NCBI GenBank assembly: GCA_041917755.1 | Contig: JAYRWY010000004.1 | Span: 124,001 to 188,000 of the forward strand | Length of the DNA: 64,000 bases | Direction: 5' to 3' | Source of the DNA: RGZA01 sp041917755 | GTDB taxonomy: Bacteria; Pseudomonadota; Alphaproteobacteria; UBA9219; RGZA01 | In this document: positions 9,465-17,968 of the stretch, piece by piece | How positions within the stretch are numbered: position 1 is the stretch's first letter | How the letters are laid out: each line of letters begins with the position of its first letter | The notes under the pieces: generated by a model | What the model was told of the DNA's origin: nothing | Seen by the model: only the letters and a program-made list of their open reading frames with translations | Databases searched by the model: none | Translations under genes and position numbers: made by a program

Positions 9465-10078
9465 CTTTTCGGCGAAAGCTCCTGCAATGATTTTTTGACC
9501 AGCGCATCAAAGCCGATGGTTTTTTCTTCGCCAATCACGGCCATCACGGCGGCGAAGGCTTCATCACGGCGGAAACCCAGATTGGTAAGGGTTGATACCG
9601 CATCCCCTGCAAGGTTTGGAACAGCCACAGGTGATTTTGCATTGGCATGAAACGCCGCCACATTGCCCGTGCCAATCTGCATAACCTTATCTTTTAATTC
9701 GGTCATCAACCGCGCTGCCAGTTTTGGCCCCACACCATCAGCTGATGATAGAAGTGCCTTATCACCATTAATAATGGCCGATGATAATTGTTCACCCGAT
9801 AGGGTTGAAAGAATAGACAGTGCAACTTTGGTTCCCACACCTTGTACAGTGGTAAGCACTTTAAATGCTGATTTTTCTTCTGCATCGGCAAACCCGATTA
9901 AGGTTATGGCATCTTCGCGCACTTGCGTTTCAATCAATAACGATACATTGCTGCCAATACCGCCAATGCGGCGCAGGGTTTGCGCTGAACACATTGCGAC
10001 ATACCCCACGCCATTCACATCTATCAGTGCTTGGTTCTCATTCACGGCATCAAGGCGGCCAGTTAATTTTCCGATCAT
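9461..10078 (-). CDS. ruvA: Holliday junction branch migration protein RuvA
   Basis: RuvA binds the four-way junction as a tetramer and recruits RuvB. The 205-residue product starts MIGKLTGRLDAVNENQALID (OB-fold), has the helix-hairpin-helix region with TVQGVGTKVALSILSTL and ADGVGPKLAARLMTELKDK, and a C-terminal RuvB-binding domain with NLGFRRDEAFAAV. It overlaps ruvC and ruvB by 4 nt on either side. Confidence 0.98.
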   Translation of the reverse strand: MIGKLTGRLDAVNENQALIDVNGVGYVAMCSAQTLRRIGGIGSNVSLLIETQVREDAITLIGFADAEEKSAFKVLTTVQGVGTKVALSILSTLSGEQLSSAIINGDKALLSSADGVGPKLAARLMTELKDKVMQIGTGNVAAFHANAKSPVAVPNLAGDAVSTLTNLGFRRDEAFAAVMAVIGEEKTIGFDALVKKSLQELSPKR

Positions 10079-10602
10079 GCGCGCAACCCTTTAAGTAGTA
10101 CGTTGCTGGCGCGGTGGTGCGCATGGCATATTGCAATGGCCAATGCGTCCGCCGCATCGGGGGAGCTCAGTTCAGCAGATGGCAATAACAATTTTACCAT
10201 CTGTGCGACTTGATTTTTATCGGCATGGCCATAACCGCTGATTGATTTTTTAACAAGGTTCGCGCTGTATTCCGCAACACTAAGCCCTGTATGCGCAGGT
10301 GCGAGCATTACCACGCCGCGCGCCATACCAAGTTTGAGTGCTGAAAGTGCATTCTTATTCATAAATGTTTCTTCAAGTGCTGCTTCGTGCGGGGCATGGG
10401 TTTCAATTATTTTTGTCAGGGCGTTGTATAGGGTAGTAAGACGTTCGCCCATCGTATCGGTTTTTGCGGCGGTTGTAATCCGTCCGCATGCAACATAATG
10501 AAGCGAATTCCCCATCGCATCAATAATGCCCCAGCCCGTGTGGTTTAAACCGGGGTCTAGGCCAATGATGCGTACGCTTTGGGTAGGAATGATTCGCTGC
10601 AT
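10075..10602 (-). CDS. ruvC: Crossover junction endodeoxyribonuclease RuvC
   Basis: RuvC is the dimeric nuclease that resolves Holliday junctions. The acidic active-site residues are visible in IIGLDPGLNHTGWG (Asp at about 16), AALEETFMNKN (Glu) and the C-terminal SSPDAADALAIAICH. The 175-residue length matches the family. It starts 19 bp after thiD ends and opens the coupled ruvCAB block. Confidence 0.97.
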   Translation of the reverse strand: MQRIIPTQSVRIIGLDPGLNHTGWGIIDAMGNSLHYVACGRITTAAKTDTMGERLTTLYNALTKIIETHAPHEAALEETFMNKNALSALKLGMARGVVMLAPAHTGLSVAEYSANLVKKSISGYGHADKNQVAQMVKLLLPSAELSSPDAADALAIAICHAHHRASNVLLKGLRA

Positions 10603-10621
10603 TCAATAATGCTAGCGGATT

Positions 10622-11398
10622 TTAGGATTGATTCCAGCTGTGGTTAAGGGGGCCATGGCCGTGACCAAACCCGGGCGCGTGGCTAATTGCGCCCATCACA
10701 TAATTCCGTGCGCGGCTGATGCTGTCTTTTAACGACATGCCTTGGCCAAGGCTAACGGCTATAGCACTGGCAAGGGTGCAGCCTGTCCCATGGGTATGTT
10801 TGCTTTGAATGCGCGGGCTTTGCCACTGGGTAATATCTCGTCCATCCCACAACACATCGGTGATGACATCGCCTTGCGCATGACCACCTTTGAGCAATAT
10901 CGCTTTACTTCCAAATTGTGCAAGTTCACGTGCCGCATCTTGCATGTTTATTACGGGTTTACCCAGCAACGCTTCAGCCTCAGGAATATTTGGCGTGATG
11001 ATGGTGGCAAGCGGAAGCAAGATTTTTTTCAACGCGTCCACCGCGCTTGCCTGCAACAATGCATTACCGCTTTTTGAAATCATCACGGGATCAATCACGG
11101 CCGGTAGCGTGCGGCCGCGCAGGATTTCTGCGATTGTTTCAATCACATCTTTATCATGCAGCATGCCGGTTTTAATCGCATCGGCGCCAATATCATCCAA
11201 AACCACTTGCATTTGGCTTTTGATAATATGGGTTGGTACAGCATGCACATCACTTACCGCCAATGTATTTTGAACGGTGATAGCCGTAATAGCTGTCATG
11301 GCATACCCGCCAAGCGCACTTACGGTTTTGATGTCACCTTGAATGCCCGCGCCGCCGCCACTATCCGAGCCAGCAATAATAAGAACCCGGCCTTTCAT
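10622..11398 (-). CDS. thiD: Bifunctional hydroxymethylpyrimidine kinase/phosphomethylpyrimidine kinase ThiD
   Basis: ThiD phosphorylates HMP and HMP-phosphate to make the pyrimidine half of thiamine. The 258-residue ribokinase-fold product begins VLIIAGSDSGGGAGIQGDIK, has the family segments TAITVQNTLAV, VIDPVMISKSG and TPNIPEAEAL, and ends with the anion-hole motif HGTGCTLASAIA. Start ATG at 11398 lies 3 bp after the glmM stop. No other thiamine gene is in the window and no TPP riboswitch is seen, so its place between glmM and ruvC looks like operon sharing rather than pathway clustering. Confidence 0.95.
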   Translation of the reverse strand: MKGRVLIIAGSDSGGGAGIQGDIKTVSALGGYAMTAITAITVQNTLAVSDVHAVPTHIIKSQMQVVLDDIGADAIKTGMLHDKDVIETIAEILRGRTLPAVIDPVMISKSGNALLQASAVDALKKILLPLATIITPNIPEAEALLGKPVINMQDAARELAQFGSKAILLKGGHAQGDVITDVLWDGRDITQWQSPRIQSKHTHGTGCTLASAIAVSLGQGMSLKDSISRARNYVMGAISHAPGFGHGHGPLNHSWNQS

Positions 11399-11401
11399 GG
11401 C

Positions 11402-12751
11402 TTAGGCTGCTTTTTGAATGAAATCGCACAATTCGCTGACGATGCTGTTGACCAATGCTTCATCATCGCCTTCTGCCATCACGCGGATGAGCGGTTCGGT
11501 ACCCGATTTACGCACCAATAAACGTCCTTGTGTTCCAAGGCGCTTTTCCGCCGCGGCAATCGCGTTCTTTACGGTGCCTTGTTCCAAAATGGTGGTGGTT
11601 GCCACACGCACATTAGTCAGTTTTTGCGGGACAGGCGTAAACAGGCGCAAAACCTCGCTGGCTTTCTTCTTTTGCTGGACGAGCACGGCCAGAATTTGTA
11701 ATGCCGCCACCAATCCATCACCTGTCGTATTAAAATCGCTCATCACGATATGGCCGGATTGTTCGCCGCCCAAATTGCATCCGGTCTTTGCCATTTGTTC
11801 AACCACATATCGGTCACCCACGGCTGCGCGGTGTAGTTTGATATTTTGTTTTTCTAAAAAGCGTTCAAGACCAAGGTTCGACATCACGGTTGCCACGATC
11901 GCATCGCCGCGCAGTAACCCCTGTTGTTTCCAGCTTTGCGCAATGAGCGCCATAATCTGGTCGCCATCCACGCGTGCGCCTTTTTCATCAGCTAAAATCA
12001 GGCGATCGGCATCACCATCCAAGGCAATCCCAATATCTGCGCCGTGCAATACCACGCTGTCCATCATGGTTTCAGGCGCTACCGCACCGCATTTTTTATT
12101 GATGTTATAGCCATCGGGTTTGGTGCCCAGCGCAATGACTTCTGCACCTAATTCCCATAATACGGCTGGGGCTACTTTATACGCAGCACCTTCTGCGCAA
12201 TCGATAACAATTTTTAATCCATCCAGGCGCAAACCTTTTGGGAATGAATTTTTGACGAATTCAATATAACGACCCTTAGCGTCATCCAATCGCATCGCCT
12301 TACCAAAATTCTTTGGGTCGATTAAAAACTGCTGCATGTCATTCTGCATCAGCGTTTCAATTTGCATTTCTGTTTCATCCGAAAGCTTGTTGCCATCGGG
12401 GCCAAATAATTTAATGCCATTATCATCATATGGATTATGGGATGCAGAAATCATTACGCCCAGATCTGCGCGCAAAGAACGTGTGAGCATTGCTACCGCC
12501 GGTGTTGGTAATGGCCCGAGCAAGGTTACATCCATACCCATTGATACAAATCCGGAAGTCAGCGCAGGCTCAATCATATAACCGGATAGGCGCGTATCTT
12601 TTCCAATCACGACATGGTGGCGGTGGTTGCCACGGCGAAATTGCATGGCGGCGGCCATAGCCAATTTCAATAATGTTGGCGCGGTCATCGGCTCTTGATT
12701 AACTTTGCCCCGAACGCCGTCTGTTCCAAATAAATGCCGTGTCATACCCAC
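11402..12751 (-). CDS. glmM: Phosphoglucosamine mutase GlmM
   Basis: GlmM interconverts glucosamine-6-P and glucosamine-1-P on the way to UDP-GlcNAc. The 449-residue protein begins RHLFGTDGVRGKVN and has the phosphoserine loop GVMISASHNPYDDNG (phospho-acceptor Ser before His, about residue 104), the Mg-binding DGDADR loop and the C-terminal sugar-phosphate loop VRKSGTEPLIRVMAEG. It is first of the minus-strand run. In many bacteria glmM sits beside ftsH; here it is at the far upstream end of the same run. Confidence 0.97.
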   Translation of the reverse strand: MGMTRHLFGTDGVRGKVNQEPMTAPTLLKLAMAAAMQFRRGNHRHHVVIGKDTRLSGYMIEPALTSGFVSMGMDVTLLGPLPTPAVAMLTRSLRADLGVMISASHNPYDDNGIKLFGPDGNKLSDETEMQIETLMQNDMQQFLIDPKNFGKAMRLDDAKGRYIEFVKNSFPKGLRLDGLKIVIDCAEGAAYKVAPAVLWELGAEVIALGTKPDGYNINKKCGAVAPETMMDSVVLHGADIGIALDGDADRLILADEKGARVDGDQIMALIAQSWKQQGLLRGDAIVATVMSNLGLERFLEKQNIKLHRAAVGDRYVVEQMAKTGCNLGGEQSGHIVMSDFNTTGDGLVAALQILAVLVQQKKKASEVLRLFTPVPQKLTNVRVATTTILEQGTVKNAIAAAEKRLGTQGRLLVRKSGTEPLIRVMAEGDDEALVNSIVSELCDFIQKAA

Positions 12752-12966
12752 TCCAGTTCGATATTAACTTTATCTTAGACTATAAATTATCGTAATGACT
12801 TTGAAACATCACGCTTTTTTACAGAGTTTTTCACAGTCTTTTCGCTCCCATGAATGAAAAGCACATTCCTAAAAAACATACGAAATCCGGTACAAACTCA
12901 AGGTTTTGTTAAGGCCTGACCCGTACAGTTTTTGTGCCGACCCATTGATAAGGCCTTAATTATCTT
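12752..12966. promoter_or_regulatory. Divergent intergenic region between glmM and an unknown gene
   Basis: This 215 bp gap must carry promoters for the leftward glmM-thiD-ruv transcript and for the rightward gene at 12967. On the minus strand, TTTCAA and TATAGT 16 bases apart upstream of glmM are a plausible but weak sigma-70 pair. Two copies of TAAGGCCT about 40 bp apart precede the rightward gene, followed or preceded by a GACCC word; their meaning is unknown. Confidence 0.4.
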
Positions 12967-14013
12967 ATGAATACAGAAATGTCGTCCGATAAGCCCGCCG
13001 CACCAGACGCGGTAGCAGGAGAGTTGCCAGCGCAGCCCTCAGGCCTCGTTGCGACCGCCAATATCGATAGTCCGCACGATGCGAGTACCCATTTTGTATT
13101 CAAACACAAAATTTTCAGCATTAATAACTGCCGCTTTGCTCTTAACGGTGCAGATAAAATGCCGTGTTATTACATTCCCATGGGCGAGCACACTGTGGCG
13201 ATTGAACTCGCTAAGCTACAGCAAGAATTCAATATCCCGATTGATTCAGTCGATGCCGCATTGTTAGTTAAGGTTGAAAAGGGACTTCATTATGTCCGTG
13301 AAATTCGCCCCAATGATAGTATCCCGCGTGAAATTCTAGATGGCAGCGCATCATGGTCTGTGGAAGAACATCATAAAGAAATGGCGATTGCACGTCTGCA
13401 GATGGAGCTCGTGTTCTGGATGCAAGCCAAACGTGAGGATTTTCCACCACTGGAACAAATGAAGCGTTTGCAAGCAACCCCGAAAGTTCGCGGCCAGATA
13501 AAAGATGCCCATAAAAAAATCACCCAGCTCCTCAAGTTTGATGAGGTCAAGGTTTCACGTGACCGCATTGATGAAATTGCACGCGAAACCACCTATATCG
13601 AGGCCCTGCGCGAACGCAGCCTCAAATTAAACGATATCGCACAAAAATTGGCCGCGTTTTATACCTCCTATAAAAAAGAGGCTGCTTTTGCTACTGAAGT
13701 AAACCGCATGCAGGAATTAACGCGCCGCGCTACCAAACTGATCGCGGAGCGTTTTGCAAAAGTAGACACGATGTTGCGCGATATACTCAAATGCGTAAAC
13801 GAGCATCAGGTAGTCATTGATAAAATCCGCATGCTTCGTGATGAAACGCATATGGAATTGAAAAAATGGGATGACTATTTCCCTAAATGGGCAGAGCTAA
13901 AAATCGAGCGTGATGATAGTCTCGAAAAATTCTTCCGTACTTTCTATCGTTTCCTTGCTGAAAACTACATGGAACAGCAGAACTGGAATGCACCAGGCGG
14001 TAAAAAGAAATAG
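12967..14013 (+). CDS. Hypothetical protein, helical/coiled-coil C-terminal half
   Basis: I do not recognise a family. The 348-residue soluble protein has a disordered Ala/Pro-rich N-terminus (1-40), a small mixed domain at about 45-110 (FVFKHKIFSINNCRF ... MGEHTVAIELAKL), and a long charged, helix-rich part from about 125 to 330 with coiled-coil character (RDRIDEIARETTYIEALRER, LTRRATKLIAERFAKVD). No signal peptide or membrane segment is seen. It ends 2 bp before the convergent acs stop, with no room for a separate terminator. Base composition matches the neighbours, so it looks native. A PilZ-like or scaffold role is possible but I have no motif to support it. Confidence 0.8.
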   Translation: MNTEMSSDKPAAPDAVAGELPAQPSGLVATANIDSPHDASTHFVFKHKIFSINNCRFALNGADKMPCYYIPMGEHTVAIELAKLQQEFNIPIDSVDAALLVKVEKGLHYVREIRPNDSIPREILDGSASWSVEEHHKEMAIARLQMELVFWMQAKREDFPPLEQMKRLQATPKVRGQIKDAHKKITQLLKFDEVKVSRDRIDEIARETTYIEALRERSLKLNDIAQKLAAFYTSYKKEAAFATEVNRMQELTRRATKLIAERFAKVDTMLRDILKCVNEHQVVIDKIRMLRDETHMELKKWDDYFPKWAELKIERDDSLEKFFRTFYRFLAENYMEQQNWNAPGGKKK

Positions 14014-14015
14014 CC

Positions 14016-15950
14016 TTAGCTTTTTCTGTTCTTGATCAGCTCATCTACCACACTTGGATCAGCAAGGGTTGATATGTCACCCAACTGGTCAGCTTCTCCA
14101 TGCACAATCTTACGCAAGATACGCCGCATGATTTTGCCTGAACGTGTTTTGGGCAGTCCGCTGGCAAACTGAATAAAATCAGGCGTGGCAATCGGGCTAA
14201 TGACTTTGCGCACCCATCCAATCAGTTCGCGGTTAAGCTCATCTGATGTGGTCTGGTCGGCTTTTAAGGTCACAAAAGCATAAATGCCCTGGCCCTTAAT
14301 GTCGTGCGGGTATCCAACCACGGCCGCTTCTGCAACGGCTTTATGTGCAACCAGTGCACTTTCGATTTCTGCGGTGCCTAATCGGTGGCCTGCCACATTC
14401 AATACATCGTCAACGCGTCCGGTAATCCAGTAATAGCCATCCTTATCGCGCCGCGCTCCATCGCCGGTAAAATATTTACCTGCATAGGTGCTGAAGTAAG
14501 TTTGTTCAAATCGTGCGTGGTCACCATATAAACTGCGTGCTTGGCCTGGCCATGAATCAACAAGACACAAATTGCCTTCGGCTTCGCCGTGCAATTCCTT
14601 GCCGTCATTATCCACCAACATGGGTTTAACCCCAAAGAAGGGCAATGTGGCTGAGCCAGGCTTTAAGCCAATCGCTCCCGGCATTGGCGTAATCATGTGG
14701 CCACCGGTTTCGGTTTGCCACCATGTGTCGATAACCGGGCAGCGCGCATCACCCACAACGTTATAATACCACATCCATGCTTCGGGATTAATCGGTTCGC
14801 CAACCGTGGCTAAGATACGCAAAGACGCGCGGCTGGTCTTTTTTACAAACCCATCACCTTCACGCATCAACGCACGTATTGCGGTTGGCGCTGTATAAAA
14901 AATATTCACTTTATGTTTATCCACGATTTGCCAAAAACGTGACGCATCGGGATAATTGGGTACGCCTTCAAACATCAAGCTGGTTGTACCGTTGGCTAAT
15001 GGCCCATACACCACGTAGCTATGACCCGTAACCCAACCCACATCGGCGGTACAGAAATAAACCTCGTCTTTTTGTACATCAAATACGTATTTATGGGTGA
15101 GTGATGCATAAAGTAGATAGCCCGCACTGGTATGCAGCACACCCTTGGGTTTTCCCGTGGAGCCAGACGTATACAATATGAATAGCGGATCTTCACTGCC
15201 CATTACTTCCGGCTGGCAATGTGCCTCACAGCCTTTAATAAGCTCATGATACCATTTATCGCGGCTGTCATTCCAGCCAATCTTGCCGCCTGTGCGTTTG
15301 ACTACCACCACATGTTTGACATTGGGGCAATCTTTCAGCGCTTCATCTGTATTTTGTTTAAGCGGTATGGCTTTGTTTCCGCGCAAGCCTTCATCTGCCG
15401 TAATCACGATGTCAGATTTGCAATCAAGAATGCGTTCCTTCAAACTGGTAGGTGAAAAGCCACCAAACACGACCGAATGCACCGCGCCGATACGTGCGCA
15501 CGCCAGCATGGCAAAGGCAGCTTCCGGTATCATCGGCATATAAATTGTAACGCGGTCGCCCTTTTTAACGCCCAGTTTTCTTAATCCATTCGCTAGTTTA
15601 CATACTTCATCATAGGCCTGTTGGTAGGTGATATGTCTGGTTAAATGTCCATCATCACTTTCCCATAATATGGCGGTATGGTGTGCACGCTCAGGTAAAT
15701 GTCTATCAAGACAATTGGCAGATACATTTAATGCTCCATCTTCAAACCAGCGAATGGAAACAGGTTTATCGAAGGATGTGTGTTTGACTTTGGTGAATGG
15801 CTTCATCCAGTTCAGCGTCTTGGCTTGCTCGGCCCAAAACTTATCTGGCTGATTGATGGATTCTTTCAACATCCGCTGGTAATCATCCGGCTTGATATGG
15901 GCGTGGCCGCTAATACTTGGCTGAACAGGAATGAATTCAGGTGAGCTCAT
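14016..15950 (-). CDS. acs: Acetyl-coenzyme A synthetase
   Basis: Acs activates acetate to acetyl-CoA through acetyl-AMP. The 644-residue length is standard. Family motifs are FILYTSGSTGKPKGVLHT (AMP-binding), VIDTWWQTETGGHMITP, YFTGDGARRDKDGYYWITGR, and the C-terminal GLPKTRSGKIMRRILRKI, whose central Lys is the residue acetylated by Pat-type enzymes. It is a single gene, convergent with the unknown gene at 12967. Confidence 0.97.
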   Translation of the reverse strand: MSSPEFIPVQPSISGHAHIKPDDYQRMLKESINQPDKFWAEQAKTLNWMKPFTKVKHTSFDKPVSIRWFEDGALNVSANCLDRHLPERAHHTAILWESDDGHLTRHITYQQAYDEVCKLANGLRKLGVKKGDRVTIYMPMIPEAAFAMLACARIGAVHSVVFGGFSPTSLKERILDCKSDIVITADEGLRGNKAIPLKQNTDEALKDCPNVKHVVVVKRTGGKIGWNDSRDKWYHELIKGCEAHCQPEVMGSEDPLFILYTSGSTGKPKGVLHTSAGYLLYASLTHKYVFDVQKDEVYFCTADVGWVTGHSYVVYGPLANGTTSLMFEGVPNYPDASRFWQIVDKHKVNIFYTAPTAIRALMREGDGFVKKTSRASLRILATVGEPINPEAWMWYYNVVGDARCPVIDTWWQTETGGHMITPMPGAIGLKPGSATLPFFGVKPMLVDNDGKELHGEAEGNLCLVDSWPGQARSLYGDHARFEQTYFSTYAGKYFTGDGARRDKDGYYWITGRVDDVLNVAGHRLGTAEIESALVAHKAVAEAAVVGYPHDIKGQGIYAFVTLKADQTTSDELNRELIGWVRKVISPIATPDFIQFASGLPKTRSGKIMRRILRKIVHGEADQLGDISTLADPSVVDELIKNRKS

Positions 15951-16247
15951 TTAAAAAAAACCCCAAAGTGAGACGGTAGGACTAACTTAACGTTTGGCGG
16001 CGGCGCATTTGCCGCGGCATTAGTAATCCACACAACCCCCAGATAAACCAAGTGAATCCGTAGGTCGTTGCAAGTCTGGCTGTGCGCCGCAATAAATTGT
16101 TTACACTTTTTTACCGAAAAACATCAAAAAAGCTTAAGAATTCAGCAAGTTATATTTAACCGCGTTTTAGCACTTCAAAGGCATACTATTGGCATCACAA
16201 CGACACATTCATGTCCAGATTTCTTTGGTAACTTGGGAGAGAGTAAC
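15951..16247. other. Intergenic region between divergent acs and a small gene
   Basis: This stretch of almost 300 bp has no convincing coding frame. It must hold promoters for acs (leftward) and the small gene at 16248. An AT-rich part around 16090-16160 (TTGTTTACACTTTTTTACC and neighbours) is the likeliest promoter zone, but no clean -35/-10 pair stands out. A run of A and C lies directly before the acs start. Confidence 0.4.
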
Positions 16248-16484
16248 ATGTCACGCGAAACCGAACTAACATTTGCAAGCGGCGCGGATGATACATTGGA
16301 ACGTTTGGTTCAAATGACCAATCAGACCAATCTTGTTGCCTTGGACAAAACCATTGCTGCTATTCGTCGTTCACCTGTGACCACCTATGCAGCGGCTGCG
16401 GCACGTTGTGGCAGCATCGGCGAACGCATTGTACGCGCAGCAACCGAAGTTGGTGCTACGTTGCAAGAACGCCCTGCACGTTAA
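16248..16484 (+). CDS. Small hypothetical protein (78 aa)
   Basis: I chose the ATG at 16248 because it follows a good purine-rich Shine-Dalgarno (GGGAGAGAG), whereas the frame also stays open upstream to 16068 without one. The 78-residue product is soluble and probably helical, rich in Ala, Thr and Arg, beginning MSRETELTFASGADDTLERL and containing AAAAARCGSIGERIVRAA. No signal peptide or known motif is seen. It converges with the EVE-domain gene, with a hairpin spanning both stop codons. Confidence 0.65.
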   Translation: MSRETELTFASGADDTLERLVQMTNQTNLVALDKTIAAIRRSPVTTYAAAAARCGSIGERIVRAATEVGATLQERPAR

Positions 16485-16500
16485 TAGCGCTGTCGCTATT
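16483..16500. terminator. Possible bidirectional terminator hairpin
   Basis: AATAGCG (16483-16489) pairs perfectly with CGCTATT (16494-16500) around a CTGT loop. It covers the stop codons of the convergent genes at 16248 and 16496. There is no T-run, so termination is only inferred from its placement. Confidence 0.4.
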
Positions 16501-16903
16501 TAGCAGAACATTCCAAAATTCGTTTCCATTGTTTCTCAGTCACTGGCGATACGCTCAGGCGTGATTGCTTGACCAATGCCATTTCCTTTAATATCGCATC
16601 TGCCTTGATATCTTTTAGAGTTACTGGCTTTTTCAAAGCTTTAACCGGCTTGACACTCACCATTACAAATCGTCCGGTTTCATCGCTGGGATCAGGGTGA
16701 AATTCCTTCGTCACTTCCATAATCCCCACAATTTCCATCCCGATGTTGGAATGATAGAAAAAAGCCAGATCGCCTTTCTTCATCGCCTTCATATTATTAG
16801 CAGCTTGATAGTTGCGCACACCGTCCCAATTGCCCTTGCCATCTTTGACCAATTTTTCCCATGGATATGCATCGGGTTCCGATTTCATCAGCCAATAAGC
16901 CAT
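16496..16903 (-). CDS. EVE domain-containing protein
   Basis: EVE-domain proteins share the PUA-like fold of YTH domains and are thought to bind modified bases in nucleic acid. The 135-residue product is a single EVE domain, starting YWLMKSEPDAYPWEKLVKDG and continuing WDGVRNYQAANNMKAMKKGD and FFYHSNIGMEIVGIMEV, all diagnostic. It precedes gpsA on the same strand (the order is tsaD, gpsA, EVE by transcription), a neighbourhood frequent in alphaproteobacteria. The substrate cannot be told from sequence. Confidence 0.92.
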   Translation of the reverse strand: MAYWLMKSEPDAYPWEKLVKDGKGNWDGVRNYQAANNMKAMKKGDLAFFYHSNIGMEIVGIMEVTKEFHPDPSDETGRFVMVSVKPVKALKKPVTLKDIKADAILKEMALVKQSRLSVSPVTEKQWKRILECSAK

Positions 16904-16925
16904 TATGTACCTGCGTGATTAGTGA

Positions 16926-17933
16926 TTATCTGTGTTCGGTGGTCAGGGGGCGGGATAGTAAACGTTGTGTCACATCATTGATGTCTGCGCCGTGGTGAAG
17001 GATGGCCACAACCGCATCTATAATCGGTGTTTCAATATGGTGTGCTTTGCCCAATGCCTGTGCGGCCAATGATGTGCTTACGCCTTCGGTTACTGATACA
17101 CGACTTTTTAAAATATCGGCTAATACTTCACCGCGCCCTAGCGCCGCGCCTAACGACATGTTGCGGGATTGGGTCGACCCACAGGTCAGCACCAAATCCC
17201 CAAGCCCTGAAAGCCCCATCAATGTTTCACCTTGCGCACCCACAGCAACGGCGAGGCGGGTAAGTTCACGCAGACCCCTTGTCATCAATGCGGTGCGTGC
17301 GTTTTCACCAAGACCCTTGCCCATCACAATCCCGCAGCCAATTGCGATTACGTTCTTTAGTGCGCCAGCAATTTCAACGCCAATGATATCGTCAGATGCA
17401 TAGGGACGGAATGTCCGGCTACCCAATTGCTCGCATAAATGCTTGGCTAGGCTTAATGACGAGGCCGCAATTGTGACGGCGGTCGGCAACCCGCGTACCA
17501 CTTCGGCTGCAAACGTTGGGCCAGATAACACGGCTAAGGGATTGTCATGGAAACTTTCTTTTACCACATCACCCATCAACTTGCTGCTGCTGGTTTCAAT
17601 GCCTTTTGCGCAGATGACGATGGGGGTGTCTTTTGCAACATGCTCGGCAATACGCATAACCGTCGTGCGTACATGCTGTGCTGGCACGACTAATAATAAC
17701 ACGTCACAAGCTTTCAGCTGTGTTTCATCACGTGTGGCTTTTATCGCCGCATCAATCTGAGCATCTGGTAAATAGCAGGAATTGCGATGATGGGCGTTAA
17801 TCTCATCAATCACTTCTTTGTTGCGGCCAAACATGATCACGTTTTTACCAGTGCCATGCATTGCCTGCGCCAGAGCTGTGCCCCATGCGCCGCTGCCAAT
17901 AATTCCAATCGTGTGAAGTGGTTTCATAAGCAA
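16926..17933 (-). CDS. gpsA: NAD(P)-dependent glycerol-3-phosphate dehydrogenase
   Basis: GpsA reduces dihydroxyacetone phosphate to sn-glycerol-3-phosphate for phospholipid synthesis. The 335-residue protein has the N-terminal dinucleotide loop GIIGSGAWGTALAQAM, the segments VICAKGIETSSSKLM and LSGPTFAAEVVRGLPTAV, and the catalytic region EIAGALKNVIAIGCGIVMG with its conserved Lys. It lies 35 bp downstream of tsaD and 22 bp upstream of the EVE gene. Confidence 0.97.
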   Translation of the reverse strand: MLMKPLHTIGIIGSGAWGTALAQAMHGTGKNVIMFGRNKEVIDEINAHHRNSCYLPDAQIDAAIKATRDETQLKACDVLLLVVPAQHVRTTVMRIAEHVAKDTPIVICAKGIETSSSKLMGDVVKESFHDNPLAVLSGPTFAAEVVRGLPTAVTIAASSLSLAKHLCEQLGSRTFRPYASDDIIGVEIAGALKNVIAIGCGIVMGKGLGENARTALMTRGLRELTRLAVAVGAQGETLMGLSGLGDLVLTCGSTQSRNMSLGAALGRGEVLADILKSRVSVTEGVSTSLAAQALGKAHHIETPIIDAVVAILHHGADINDVTQRLLSRPLTTEHR

Positions 17934-17968
17934 AAACTATCTGATGTGATGGGTAAGCTCAACTCGTT

